Source of the DNA: Glycomyces sp. TRM65418 | GTDB lineage: Bacteria; Actinomycetota; Actinomycetes; Mycobacteriales; Micromonosporaceae | Direction of reading: 5' to 3' | Assembly: GCF_019710475.1 (NCBI RefSeq) | Contig: NZ_JAJFAX010000004.1 | Span: 186,001-250,000, forward strand | DNA length: 64,000 bases | Shown: positions 56,742 through 64,000 of the stretch, piece after piece | Layout of the letters: each line of letters begins with the position of its first letter | How positions within the stretch are numbered: position 1 is the first letter of the stretch | Position numbers and translations under genes: made by a program | Notes under the pieces: generated by a model | Database searches by the model: none | The model's input: only the letters and a program-made list of their open reading frames with translations | Told to the model about the DNA's origin: nothing

Positions 56742-59114
56742 TTACTGGCAGGCCTCGCAGCTCTCCGGGTTCTCCAGGGAGCAGGCGATGTCGGCCGGGA
56801 TCACTTCCAGCTCCGCGGGCGGCTCCTGCGCGGCGGCGGGCGCGCTCACGGTGGTCTGGTTGATGCGCGTGGCCGGGCGGCTGCGGAGGTAGTACGTGGT
56901 CTTCAGGCCCTGCTGCCAGGCGTAGCGGTACATCGAGGAGAGCTTGCCGATGGTCGGCGAGGCCTGGAACAGGTTGAGCGACTGGGCCTGGTCGATGAAC
57001 GGCGTGCGCGCGGCGGCCAGGTCGATGAGCGCCCGCTGCGGCAGCTCCCAGGCGGTGCGGTAGCGCTCCTGGAGGTCGGCCGGGATGACGTCGACGCCCT
57101 GGACGGAGCCCTCGGCGACCACGATGGCCTGGCGGACGGTCTCGTTCCAGATGCCGCGCTCCTTGAGCTCGGCGATCAGGTGCCGGTTGACCTGGAGGAA
57201 CTCGCCCGAGAGCGTCTCGCGCTTGAAGACGTTCGAGACGACCGGCTCGATGCACTCGGCGCAGCCGGCGATCGAGGCGATGGTCGCGGTCGGCGCGATC
57301 GCGATCATGAGCGAGTTGCGCAGGCCGTGCTCGCCGATCTGCGCGCGCACCGCGTCCCAGCGCTCGCCCAGGGTGACCCGGGCGTTCGGGTAGTGGTCGA
57401 GGTGGAGCACGCCGTCGGCGGCGCGGGTCTCGGCGAAGTTCGGGTGGGCCCCGAGCTCGGCGGCGAGCGACGCGGACGTCTCGTACGCGACGATCGCGAT
57501 GCGCTCGGCGATCGCGGTCGAGAGCCGCAGGGCCTCCTCGGAGTCGAAGGCGAGCTTGAGCTTGAAGAACACGTCGGCGAGGCCCATGCAGCCCAGGCCG
57601 ATCGGGCGCCACTTGCGGTTGGCCTTCTCGGCCTCGGCGGTCGGGTAGAAGCCGAGGTCGATGGTGCGGTCGAGGAACTTGACGGCGGTGCGCACCGTCG
57701 ACTCCAGCCGCTCGAAGTCGAAGCCCTCGGTGGAGCAGTGCTCGGCGAGGTTCACCGACCCGAGGTTGCACACGGCGGTCTCGGAGTCGTTGGTGACTTC
57801 GAGGATCTCGGTGCACAGGTTCGAGAGGTGGATGACGTTCTCTCTGCGGGCGGTCTGGTTCGAGGTCCGGTTCGCGGTGTCGGAGAAGGTCATCCAGCCG
57901 TTGCCGGTCTGCGCCAGGGTCCGCATCATGCGGCCGTACAGCTCGCGGGCGGCGACGGTCTTCCTGGCCTTCCCGGCCGCCTCGGCGGCCCGGTACGCCT
58001 CGTCGAACTCCTCGCCCCACAGGTCCACGAGCTCGGGGGTCTCCTTGGGGTCGAACAGGGACCACTGGGCGTCGGCCTCGACGCGGCGCATGAACTCGTC
58101 GGGGATCCAGTTCGCGAGGTTGAGGTTGTGGGTGCGGCGCTCGTTGTCGCCGGTGTTGTCGCGCAGCTCGAGGAACTCCTCGATGTCGGCGTGCCAGCTC
58201 GCGAGGTACACGCACGCGGCGCCCTTGCGGCGGCCGCCCTGGTTCACCGCGGCGACCGACGAGTCGAGGGTCCGCAGCCACGGCACGATCCCGTTCGAGT
58301 GCCCGTTGGTGCCGCGGATGAGCGAGCCGCGCGACCGCACGCGGGACCACGCGATGCCGATGCCGCCGGCGTACTTGGAGAGGCGCGCGACCTGGCTGTA
58401 GCGCTCGTAGATCGAGTCGAGCTCGTCCTTGGGGGAGTCGAGCAGGAAGCACGAGGACAGCTGCGCGCGGCGGGTGCCGGAGTTGAACAGCGTCGGCGAG
58501 GACGGCAGGTAGGACAGCGTCGACAGCAGGCGGTAGAGTTCGGCGGCCTCCTCGACCGTCCGGCTCAGCCCGCACGCGACGCGGAGCATGAAGTACTGGG
58601 GCCGTTCGAGCACGGTGCGGTGCTCGGGGTGGCGCAGCAGGTACCGGTCGTAGACGGTGCGCAGACCGAAGTACTCGAAGCGGTCGTCGGCGGCGTCGTC
58701 GACGACGGCGTCCAGCGCCGCGGCGTTCGCCTCGACGAACGCGACGAGCTCCGGCGCGAGGAGCCCGTTGTCGCGGCAGGCCGCGATCGAGGTCGTGAAC
58801 GAGGTGACGCCTTCGCCCGCGGTCTCTTCGGCGATGTGCTCGGCGAGGAGCCGCGCGGCGAGCTTGGAGTAGGTGGGCTCGGAGGCCACGGTGGACGAGG
58901 TGATCTCGACGGCCCGCTCGCGCAGGGCCCGCTCGGTCGCGCCGGGCCACAGGCCCGCCTCGATCTGGGCGACGACGCGCTCGGCGTCCACGTCGGGCAG
59001 GTCCGCGGCGTGGACGCGGATGCGCTCGGCGATCAAGGCGGCGGGGCCTTGCTCGGGGCTCCGCTGATGCGGAGCGGTGGTGGCGGCGGATGGCGTGGTG
59101 GCGAGCCCGGTCAT
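56742..59114 (-). CDS. nrdA: Ribonucleoside-diphosphate reductase subunit alpha, class I
   Basis: Catalytic subunit reducing NDPs to dNDPs (790 residues). Visible: the N-terminal EPTYSKLAARLLAEHI (about 75), Cys in AQLSSCFLL, the catalytic N-x-C-x-E in SNLCTEILE (about 425), Cys in ETAVCNLGSVNL, the Tyr pair in KTTYYLRSR and the redox Cys pair in the last residues (SCEACQ). The first 40 residues lack the KRDG-type motif of a normal ATP cone, although the cone's later helices seem present. ATG 59114 is chosen because CGAGGGG lies eight bases upstream; the frame extends a further 41 codons without a start signal. Confidence 0.95.
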   Translation of the reverse strand: MTGLATTPSAATTAPHQRSPEQGPAALIAERIRVHAADLPDVDAERVVAQIEAGLWPGATERALRERAVEITSSTVASEPTYSKLAARLLAEHIAEETAGEGVTSFTTSIAACRDNGLLAPELVAFVEANAAALDAVVDDAADDRFEYFGLRTVYDRYLLRHPEHRTVLERPQYFMLRVACGLSRTVEEAAELYRLLSTLSYLPSSPTLFNSGTRRAQLSSCFLLDSPKDELDSIYERYSQVARLSKYAGGIGIAWSRVRSRGSLIRGTNGHSNGIVPWLRTLDSSVAAVNQGGRRKGAACVYLASWHADIEEFLELRDNTGDNERRTHNLNLANWIPDEFMRRVEADAQWSLFDPKETPELVDLWGEEFDEAYRAAEAAGKARKTVAARELYGRMMRTLAQTGNGWMTFSDTANRTSNQTARRENVIHLSNLCTEILEVTNDSETAVCNLGSVNLAEHCSTEGFDFERLESTVRTAVKFLDRTIDLGFYPTAEAEKANRKWRPIGLGCMGLADVFFKLKLAFDSEEALRLSTAIAERIAIVAYETSASLAAELGAHPNFAETRAADGVLHLDHYPNARVTLGERWDAVRAQIGEHGLRNSLMIAIAPTATIASIAGCAECIEPVVSNVFKRETLSGEFLQVNRHLIAELKERGIWNETVRQAIVVAEGSVQGVDVIPADLQERYRTAWELPQRALIDLAAARTPFIDQAQSLNLFQASPTIGKLSSMYRYAWQQGLKTTYYLRSRPATRINQTTVSAPAAAQEPPAELEVIPADIACSLENPESCEACQ

Positions 59115-59228
59115 TGCTGCATCCCCTCGTGATGTGCGATCCCTGCGGATCGCGTTCGGCGGCACGGCGGCGCCGCCCTCCCCGCATGGCGGGAGCGGAG
59201 GCTGACAGCACCGACCTGACAGAGGGGA

Positions 59229-59276
59229 ATCATACATGTAGTGGTCAGTCGTCGGACCTTCCCCAACATGTTGCGA
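59229..59276. promoter_or_regulatory. nrdAB promoter with two NrdR-box-like palindromes
   Basis: The minus-strand -10 TATGAT is the complement of 59229-59234. Two ACATGT-centred palindromes lie in 16-bp windows 59229-59244 (TACATGTA core) and 59261-59276 (AACATGTT core), 16 bp apart, 32 bp centre to centre. Paired boxes three helical turns apart are the hallmark of NrdR repression; matches outside the cores are imperfect. The rest of 59115-59478 holds a leader of about 110 nt with a GCGATCC/GGATCGC hairpin and no gene. Confidence 0.6.
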
Positions 59277-59478
59277 TTTTCGAACGGATCGAGGGGTGTA
59301 ACCCCAGCGTGTCCGCTAGGCTCGGAGGTTTCGGCGGGGTCAGCGTAGCCCCGGGATCCGGCGCTCCCCGCGTCAAACCGCCGACGCCGCCCGGGTGTGA
59401 TCCTCGACGGCCAAACCGGCTGCGGGGGCGCGCCCGCCCCCTGGTAGCATCGTCTCGGTCCGGCGCTCAGCCGGCCAT

Positions 59479-59551
59479 GCCTCCGTAGCTCAGTGGATAG
59501 AGCACTGGTTTCCGGGACCAGGTGTCGCAGGTTCGAATCCTGCCGGGGGCA
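59479..59551 (+). tRNA. tRNA-Arg, anticodon CCG
   Basis: A complete cloverleaf of 73 nt. The acceptor stem GCCTCCG pairs with CGGGGGC (one G-U), the D arm contains GCTCAGTGGATAGAGC, the anticodon stem CTGGT/ACCAG encloses TTCCGGG (anticodon CCG, reading CGG), and the T arm is GCAGG-TTCGAAT-CCTGC. The discriminator is A and CCA is not encoded. Confidence 0.97.
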
Positions 59552-59558
59552 CAGCAGC

Positions 59559-59611
59559 GAAGACGAGCAGGGCCGGGGTTTCCGCGAGGAGCTCCGGTCC
59601 TGCTCGTCTTC
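59559..59611 (+). terminator. Terminator after tRNA-Arg
   Basis: A 13-bp inverted repeat GAAGACGAGCAGG (59559-59571) / CCTGCTCGTCTTC (59599-59611) with a GC-rich loop that can pair further, eight bases after the tRNA. Confidence 0.8.
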
Positions 59612-59638
59612 CCGTTTCCGGAGGTGTCCGGACTGCGG

Positions 59639-59686
59639 CGATGCCGGAGGGGCCCGCGCGGATCCGCACGGGCCCCTCCGGCGTCG
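59639..59686 (-). terminator. Terminator of the reductase-like gene
   Basis: An 18-bp stem with one G-U pair (59639-59656 / 59669-59686) and 12-nt loop, 44 bases beyond the stop of the minus-strand gene at 59731. Confidence 0.8.
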
Positions 59687-59730
59687 CTCGGTTCAGAGCG
59701 GGTTCAGTCGCTCGCCGCGCGGGCAGGCGT

Positions 59731-60312
59731 TCAGTGGTGCAGCGTCGGCCGGTAGATGAGCTCTTGGGTGTGGCCGTCGAGCGTGTGGTGCTCGATCAGC
59801 TCGAGGTCGAAGTCGGCGGCCCCTGCGAAGATCGGGGCGGTGCCGGTCTGACCGCTGACCACCGGGAAGATCGTCACGTGGACGCGGTCGACGAGCCCTG
59901 CGTTCATCAGCGCCCTGTTCAGCGACAGGCTGGCCTGTGAGCGCAGCGGCACGTCCGATTCTTCCTTGAGCCGCGTGACGATGTCGACGGCGTCACCGCT
60001 CACGATGGCCGCGTTCGGCCAGTCGAGGGTGTCGTGCAGCGTGGAGGAGATCACCGTCGCCGGCATGCGCCTGGTCCGGACGTTCCACTCGTCGAGCGTG
60101 TTGGGGTCGACGCCCGCGGACATGCTCTGCGCAGTCTCCCGAAAGGTGGTGGCCCCGAAGACCATCCGCTGCTCGGTGTCGAACAGGGCCGCGCGACGCT
60201 CGAGCAGCTCGGGACCCTGCTTGCCCCAATAGCCGCCCCAGTCGCCGTCGGGGCCGTACGAGCCGAAGCCGTCGAGGGTGGAAAAGACGTCCCAGGTGTA
60301 GGTCGCGGGCAT
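59731..60312 (-). CDS. RibD C-terminal / dihydrofolate reductase-like protein
   Basis: A 193-residue protein of the dihydrofolate-reductase-fold family (RibD_C). It begins TWDVFSTLDGFGSYG with the usual first strand and GF, has LFDTEQRMVFGATTFRE (about 43-59), SSTLHDTLDWPNAAIVSGD (about 89-107), and GLVDRVHVTIFPVVSGQTG (about 138-156). The family uses NADPH; its substrate is unknown and it is unlikely to be the housekeeping DHFR. ATG 60312 follows AGGAGAG. Confidence 0.88.
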   Translation of the reverse strand: MPATYTWDVFSTLDGFGSYGPDGDWGGYWGKQGPELLERRAALFDTEQRMVFGATTFRETAQSMSAGVDPNTLDEWNVRTRRMPATVISSTLHDTLDWPNAAIVSGDAVDIVTRLKEESDVPLRSQASLSLNRALMNAGLVDRVHVTIFPVVSGQTGTAPIFAGAADFDLELIEHHTLDGHTQELIYRPTLHH

Positions 60313-60442
60313 GTCGCTCTCCTAGTGTGCGATGCGGCGCCTGATCGGCGGCTCGGCCGTGGCTTCGGCCGTACCGTCACCGTAGGCGCCGGAGCCGCCG
60401 CTCCGCTCTCGCCGCACTCACGTCCACCCGGGCGAGCCGGCC

Positions 60443-60760
60443 TCAAGCGGGCTGGGCGGCCCGTTCGGCTTCGAGGAACTCCTGCTTCTTGTAGTGGTGG
60501 AAGACGAAGGGGGCGAGGGGGATCACTGCAGCGATGAGGGCGACGAGCGTCGTGCCGAAGCCCCAGCCGAGGCGGCGGCGGATCAGGAGCGTCCCGAGGA
60601 CCAGGAGCACGAACAGCGCCCCGTGCAGGGACCCCAGCGGCATCACCAGGTCGATCTCGGAGACCCGGCTCAGCAACGAGCCGAAGACGAGCAGCAGCAC
60701 GAACGACCAGCCCTCGGCCAGCGTCAGCATGCGGTAGTGGAAGACCGGGTTCGCGATCAC
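60443..60760 (-). CDS. DUF3817 integral membrane protein
   Basis: A 105-residue protein with three TM helices: about 11-33 (LTLAEGWSFVLLLVFGSLL), 44-65 (PLGSLHGALFVLLVLGTLLI) and 70-92 (GWGFGTTLVALIAAVIPLAP). The AEG and GSLHG motifs fit DUF3817, of unknown function. A basic C-terminal end (HHYKKQ) faces the cytoplasm. GTG 60760 has GAGAGGA nine bases upstream. Confidence 0.85.
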   Translation of the reverse strand: MIANPVFHYRMLTLAEGWSFVLLLVFGSLLSRVSEIDLVMPLGSLHGALFVLLVLGTLLIRRRLGWGFGTTLVALIAAVIPLAPFVFHHYKKQEFLEAERAAQPA

Positions 60761-60902
60761 GGGAAGGTGTCCTCTCGGCGGGCGGCGCAGGGGCGCACGG
60801 GTTTCCTGCGGCCGACAGTAACACCGGATTCGCCCCGCGCCCGCTGTGGTCTTCGGCGGCCGGTTCCCCCTCACGCGCTCCCTGAGGGCGGTTCCGGCGG
60901 CA

Positions 60903-60908
60903 TAGGAT
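60903..60908 (+). promoter_or_regulatory. -10 element for the leaderless lipoprotein-exporter mRNA
   Basis: TAGGAT, then CGGGGC (6 nt), then ATG 60915. Confidence 0.6.
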
Positions 60909-60914
60909 CGGGGC

Positions 60915-61565
60915 ATGCGATCCAAATCCCTCGTGCTCGCCGGCCTCCTCGCCCTGACGCTCAGCGCCTGCTCCGGCGACGAGGTCCCGCCCGCCGACGA
61001 GGTCATCCCCGACGCCGCCTCGGCCATGGCCGAGGTCGAGAACGTGCGCTTCGACCTGGCGGTCGACGGCGAGATCCCCGGGCTCGACGTCAAGGCCGCC
61101 GACGGGGTCGTCACCGCCGACGGCGCGGCCGAGGGCACCGGCACGCTCACCGCCCTCGGGATGGACATCGAAGCCGAGTACGTCGTCATCGGCGAAGAGG
61201 CCTGGGTCAAGGGCCCCACCGGCGGCTTCCAGCAGATCCCCGTCGGCGACGACATGCTCCCGTACGACCCCACCGTCCTGCTCTCCCCGGACCGGGGCGT
61301 CTCGGCGCTGCTCGAAGCCGTCGACTCCGCCGAACCGCAGGGCGCCGAGGAGGTCGGCGGCGTCGACGCCTACCGGTACGCGGTCGTGTTCGACCCGGCC
61401 GCGTTCGCCGAGTTCATTCCCGCCGAAGGCGACTGGAACGACGCCACGGTCTGGTTCGACCAGGAGACCTCTCGGGTCGTCAAGGCCGAGTTCGCCCAAG
61501 GCGACGCCACCGTGACGCTGCTCCTGTCGGACTACGACGAATCGGTGACGATTGACGCTCCCTGA
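60915..61565 (+). CDS. LppX/LprAFG-family lipoprotein
   Basis: A 216-residue lipoprotein: signal peptide with lipobox LSAC (Cys19), then an LppX/LprG-type domain (about 32-215) that in the family forms a half-barrel carrying lipids such as triacylated glycolipids. Visible family features are MAEVENVRFDLAVDGEIPG, an EEAWVKGPTGGFQQIP strand pair and the VDAYRYAVVFDP region. It overlaps the next MFS gene by 14 bp, the same pairing as mycobacterial LprG-P55, suggesting lipid or lipoglycan export; that function is inferred. Confidence 0.88.
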   Translation: MRSKSLVLAGLLALTLSACSGDEVPPADEVIPDAASAMAEVENVRFDLAVDGEIPGLDVKAADGVVTADGAAEGTGTLTALGMDIEAEYVVIGEEAWVKGPTGGFQQIPVGDDMLPYDPTVLLSPDRGVSALLEAVDSAEPQGAEEVGGVDAYRYAVVFDPAAFAEFIPAEGDWNDATVWFDQETSRVVKAEFAQGDATVTLLLSDYDESVTIDAP

Positions 61566-63048
61566 CCCCGGTCCGGCCCGCAGGCGGATCGCGCTCGGCG
61601 CGGCCGGGACCGCCGTCCTCATCGGCTCGATCGACGCGTACGTGCTCGTCTCCGTGCTCGTCGACATGATCGGCGAGTTCGACATCCCCGTGAACCACCT
61701 GGAGCGGGCCACGCCGCTCGTCACGGGCTACCTGCTCGGCTACACGGCCGGGATGCCGCTGCTGGGGCGCCTGTCGGACCGCTTCGGCCGCAAACCGGTC
61801 ATCCACCTCTGCCTGGCGGCCTTCGCCGTCGGCTCCCTCGTCAGCGCCACGGCCACCGACCTGGCGCCGCTCGTCGCCGGCCGCGCCCTCCAAGGACTCG
61901 CCGGCGGCGCGCTGCTGCCGGTGACCATGGCCCTCGCCGCCGACCTCTTCGCGGCCCGCCGCCGCCCCGCCGTCCTCGGCTGGGTCGGGGCCGCCCAAGA
62001 ACTCGGGGCCGTCATCGGGCCCCTCTTCGGCGCGGGCGTCGCCGCCCTCGTCGGCTGGCGCGGCATCTTCTGGATCAACCTGCCGCTCGCGCTGCTCGCC
62101 GCACTCGCCATCCACTTCGCACTCCCGAACGCCCGGACGCGCCGCGACGCCGGGCGCGTCGACGTCCTCGGCGGGCTGCTGCTGGCGGTCGCGCTGGGAC
62201 TGTTCACCGTCGGCCTCTACAACCCCGAACCGGAGGCCTCGGTCCTGCCGCCCTGGGGGCCGCCCACGGTCGTCGGCGGGGTCGCCGTGCTGGTCGTCTT
62301 CGGTCTCCAGCAGTGGCGCTCCCCGGTGCGGCTCCTCGAACCCGACGGGGTCCGCTGGCGGCCCTTCACGGCCGGGCTCGTCGCGAGCCTCGCCGCCGGG
62401 GCGGTCCTCATGGTCACCCTCGTCGACGTCCAGCTCCTGGCCCAGACCCTGCTCGACCTGGACTCCGGCGGCGCGGCCCTCCTGCTGCTGTGGTTCCTCA
62501 TCGGCCTGCCCGCGGGCGCGCTCGTCGGCGGGTTCCTCGCCTCGCGCTTCGGCGAACGCCTCCCGACCGTGATCGGCTTCGCCGCCGCGGCCGCCGCCTA
62601 CCTCTGGATCGGCCGGTCCATCCCCGACATCGAATCCGGCCTCGCCCTCGCCGGGGCCGCCCTCGGCGTCACCATCGCGCCGCTGTCCTCGGCCGCGCTG
62701 CGCACCACCCCCGAGGACCGCCACGGCACCGCCGCCGCGGTGGTCGTCGTCGCCCGCATGATGGGCATGCTCGTCGGCGTCGCCGCCCTCACCTCCTGGA
62801 GCCTCCACCGCTTCCAGGCGGCCACCGCCGACCTCGACACGCCCCTGCCGTTCGGCGTGCCCGAAGCCGAGTTCCTCGAGCGCCAAGCGGCCTACCTCGA
62901 GGCCTTGGACGCGGCCCTCGCGAACCAGTACGCCGAGGTCTTCACCGCCGCCGCCGGCATCTGCCTCGCCGCCGCGATCGTCTCGGCCGCCCTGCCCGGA
63001 CGTGTGCGACAGCGCAGTTCCTCGCTGGCGGGCGCCGAAGCTGGATAG
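61552..63048 (+). CDS. MFS exporter, P55-like
   Basis: A 498-residue transporter of the 14-helix drug:H+ antiporter type. TM1 is ALGAAGTAVLIGSIDAYVLV with the intramembrane Asp, motif A reads GRLSDRFGRKPV (about 73-84), and motif C-like GWVGAAQELGAVIGPLFGA is at about 143-161. TTG 61552 is the only start codon before TM1: a stop lies two codons upstream. It overlaps the lipoprotein gene, so expression is coupled. In mycobacteria the homologous pair moves triacylglycerides/lipoarabinomannan to the surface; substrate here is inferred only. Confidence 0.88.
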   Translation: MTLPDPGPARRRIALGAAGTAVLIGSIDAYVLVSVLVDMIGEFDIPVNHLERATPLVTGYLLGYTAGMPLLGRLSDRFGRKPVIHLCLAAFAVGSLVSATATDLAPLVAGRALQGLAGGALLPVTMALAADLFAARRRPAVLGWVGAAQELGAVIGPLFGAGVAALVGWRGIFWINLPLALLAALAIHFALPNARTRRDAGRVDVLGGLLLAVALGLFTVGLYNPEPEASVLPPWGPPTVVGGVAVLVVFGLQQWRSPVRLLEPDGVRWRPFTAGLVASLAAGAVLMVTLVDVQLLAQTLLDLDSGGAALLLLWFLIGLPAGALVGGFLASRFGERLPTVIGFAAAAAAYLWIGRSIPDIESGLALAGAALGVTIAPLSSAALRTTPEDRHGTAAAVVVVARMMGMLVGVAALTSWSLHRFQAATADLDTPLPFGVPEAEFLERQAAYLEALDAALANQYAEVFTAAAGICLAAAIVSAALPGRVRQRSSSLAGAEAG

Positions 63049-63051
63049 TGT
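63046..63051 (+). promoter_or_regulatory. -10 element for the GNAT gene, on the stop codon of the exporter
   Basis: TAGTGT, then TGGCGGC (7 nt), then ATG 63059. Its first three bases are the TAG that ends the MFS gene. Confidence 0.5.
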
Positions 63052-63058
63052 TGGCGGC

Positions 63059-63349
63059 ATGGCGGATCTTTCTGTGGTCGAGAATGTCGACGAGCACCGG
63101 TACGAACTCCGGGACGACGCCGGGACCGTGCTCGGTTACCTGGAATACCTGACCCGCGAGGACTTCGTCGTCCTCCCGCACACCGAAGTGGACCGTGCCC
63201 TCCGCGGCCAGGGCTGGGGCGACCGGCTCGTGCGCCACGCCCTCGACGACCTGCGCGACAAGGGCGCCAAGGCCTACCCGACCTGCCCGTTCGTCGACCG
63301 CTGGATCCAGAAGCACGAGGAGTACGAAGACCTCCGCTACCGGCCCTGA
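63059..63349 (+). CDS. Short GNAT-type acetyltransferase (YjdJ-like)
   Basis: A 96-residue one-domain N-acetyltransferase of the Gcn5-like small type: HRYELRDDAGTVLGYLEYL at the start, LPHTEVDRALRGQGWGDRLV as the acetyl-CoA loop with R-G-Q-G-W-G (about 41-60) and KAYPTCPFVDRWIQKHEEY (about 70-88) with the conserved C-PF. Substrate unknown. It starts 10 bp after the MFS stop. Confidence 0.9.
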   Translation: MADLSVVENVDEHRYELRDDAGTVLGYLEYLTREDFVVLPHTEVDRALRGQGWGDRLVRHALDDLRDKGAKAYPTCPFVDRWIQKHEEYEDLRYRP

Positions 63350-63409
63350 GCCCGGCCGGACGGCCCGGCCCGGGCCGTTCAACGGATCTCGGCCCCGCCG
63401 TCGCGGACT

Positions 63410-63450
63410 GTTCACCTCTGCTTCAACTCCGGGTTCAACCGTTGTTCACT
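63410..63450 (+). promoter_or_regulatory. PHO-box-like array of GTTCACC direct repeats
   Basis: GTTCACC (63410), CTTCAAC (63421), GTTCAAC (63433) and GTTCACT (63444): four heptamers at 11, 12 and 11 bp. A fifth, GTTCAAC at 63377, lies 33 bp before the first. Streptomyces PhoP binds direct GTTCACC-type repeats of 11 bp, so this is a likely PhoP operator for the following gene. Confidence 0.7.
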
Positions 63451-63532
63451 CAGGAATGAAGCATCGTCGTATGCGTCTCCAGGCCGCCCTGATCCGACCG
63501 TCACGCCGATGCCGCGCGAACGGGGGCCGCTG

Positions 63533-64000
63533 ATGCTGTCCGCACTCATCCTCCTGCGCCACGTCGCCCTCCCCGGCGCCCCCGAGGCGCCCCTCACCGA
63601 GACGCAGTCCCGCCGGGCCCGGGCCCTGGCCGACTTCCTCCAGCTCTACAACCCCACCATCCTGCTCAGCGGCCCCGGCCGCGCCTGCGCCGACACGCTC
63701 GCGCCCCTCGCCGGCCGCCTCGACCTCCCCGTCACCGCCTCCGACGACCTCAGCGCCGACACCCTCAAGCTCCCGGGCCCCGCGCACGCCGCGGTCTGGC
63801 TCGCCGCCAAGGCGATCCGCACCCTCCCCGACCCGCGCCGCACCGCCGTCGTCTGCGCCGAAGGCATCGTCCTCGCCGCGCTCCTCGTGGCCGTGGCCGC
63901 CCGCGACGGCCACGACCTCTCCACCTACGACCTGACCGTCCCCCTCGACGGCCCCGACCTCATCCCGCCCGGCGGCGGCTGGGTCCTCCACCGCGACGAC
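63533..64000 (+). CDS. Histidine-phosphatase-like protein (partial, runs off window)
   Basis: The first 156 residues are visible. It starts ALILLRHVALPG, where the family has LRHG/LRHA, followed by PLTETQSRRARALADFL and LLSGPGRACADTLAPLAGRL, matching the R-x-T region of SixA/MutT1-type histidine phosphatases but without the second Arg-x-x-Thr in full. The RH is kept, the later acid/His region (VVCAEGIVLAALL) lacks the usual His, so catalytic activity is doubtful. ATG 63533 has GGGGG six bases upstream; an in-frame ATG at 63509 is possible. Directly behind the PHO-like repeats. Confidence 0.7.
   Translation, partial: MLSALILLRHVALPGAPEAPLTETQSRRARALADFLQLYNPTILLSGPGRACADTLAPLAGRLDLPVTASDDLSADTLKLPGPAHAAVWLAAKAIRTLPDPRRTAVVCAEGIVLAALLVAVAARDGHDLSTYDLTVPLDGPDLIPPGGGWVLHRDD

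Noticed and set aside
63456-63533. A 25-codon frame between the PHO-like array and the phosphatase-like gene.
   Set aside because: It lies where the PhoP-controlled -10 would be expected and has no convincing start signal; kept only as an observation.

Overview
The window is chromosomal DNA of a very GC-rich actinomycete. The signs are GC-rich third codon positions throughout, frequent GTG starts, 4-bp stop/start overlaps, CIRCE-controlled groES-groEL1 with a His-rich GroEL1 tail, a BldM-like regulator, paired guaB/guaB3, and a gene order (formyl-THF cyclo-ligase / galU-moeA-rimJ) shared with mycobacteria. From memory of family resemblance I would look first in Glycomycetales or Micromonosporales, but the sequence alone does not settle the genus. 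I see no insertion sequence, prophage, integron or CRISPR array.

Layout. 1-13.4 kb: the nuoD(partial)-E-F-G-H-I-J-K-L-M-N part of the type I NADH dehydrogenase operon, closed by a 26-bp perfect terminator stem. 13.5-16.6 kb (minus): a small membrane protein, a trans-polyprenyl diphosphate synthase (probably the menaquinone side chain) and an MFS exporter. 17-19.2 kb: an IclR regulator and a lipoprotein. 19.3-22.1 kb (minus): korB-korA, 2-oxoacid:ferredoxin oxidoreductase. 22.5-24.4 kb (minus): an ECF sigma factor with a one-TM partner. 24.6-27.6 kb: a second, incomplete Nuo module, nuoA-B-C-H without nuoD, followed by a small acidic ORF. 27.8-34.1 kb: a CIRCE-controlled FmdB/Ruc-like zinc-ribbon protein, 5-formyl-THF cyclo-ligase, a membrane diguanylate cyclase, galU, moeA and a RimJ-like acetyltransferase. 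34.1-38.9 kb: map, an XRE regulator with its own operator, purK-purE, ridA, a CGNR zinc-finger remnant and a THUMP-like methyltransferase. 39-49 kb: groES-groEL1, an ABC-class ATPase, a bldM-like gene, an amidase, a DUF5319 protein, a small acidic protein, guaB and guaB3. 49.5-55.5 kb: a 1133-aa cyclase/AAA/TPR regulator behind a 25-codon leaderless leader ORF, and a Ser/Thr kinase behind a triple 33-bp repeat. 55.6-59.3 kb (minus): nrdA-nrdB with NrdR-like boxes. 59.5 kb to the end: tRNA-Arg(CCG), a RibD/DHFR-like reductase, a DUF3817 protein, an LprG/P55-like lipoprotein-exporter pair, a GNAT protein and, behind a PHO-box-like repeat array, the start of a histidine-phosphatase-like gene.

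Two themes link the region. First, many genes share one start architecture, TANNNT, then 6-7 nt, then the start codon, which predicts leaderless mRNAs; twelve such starts are listed and used to fix gene starts. Second, the energy and redox genes (complex I, the extra nuoABCH, KorAB, a prenyl synthase) sit beside stress and nucleotide genes under recognisable operators (CIRCE three times, NrdR-like, PHO-like, XRE self-operator). The best candidates for something undescribed are the nuoABCH module, the leader-ORF-coupled cyclase/AAA gene, and the repeat-filled kinase leader.
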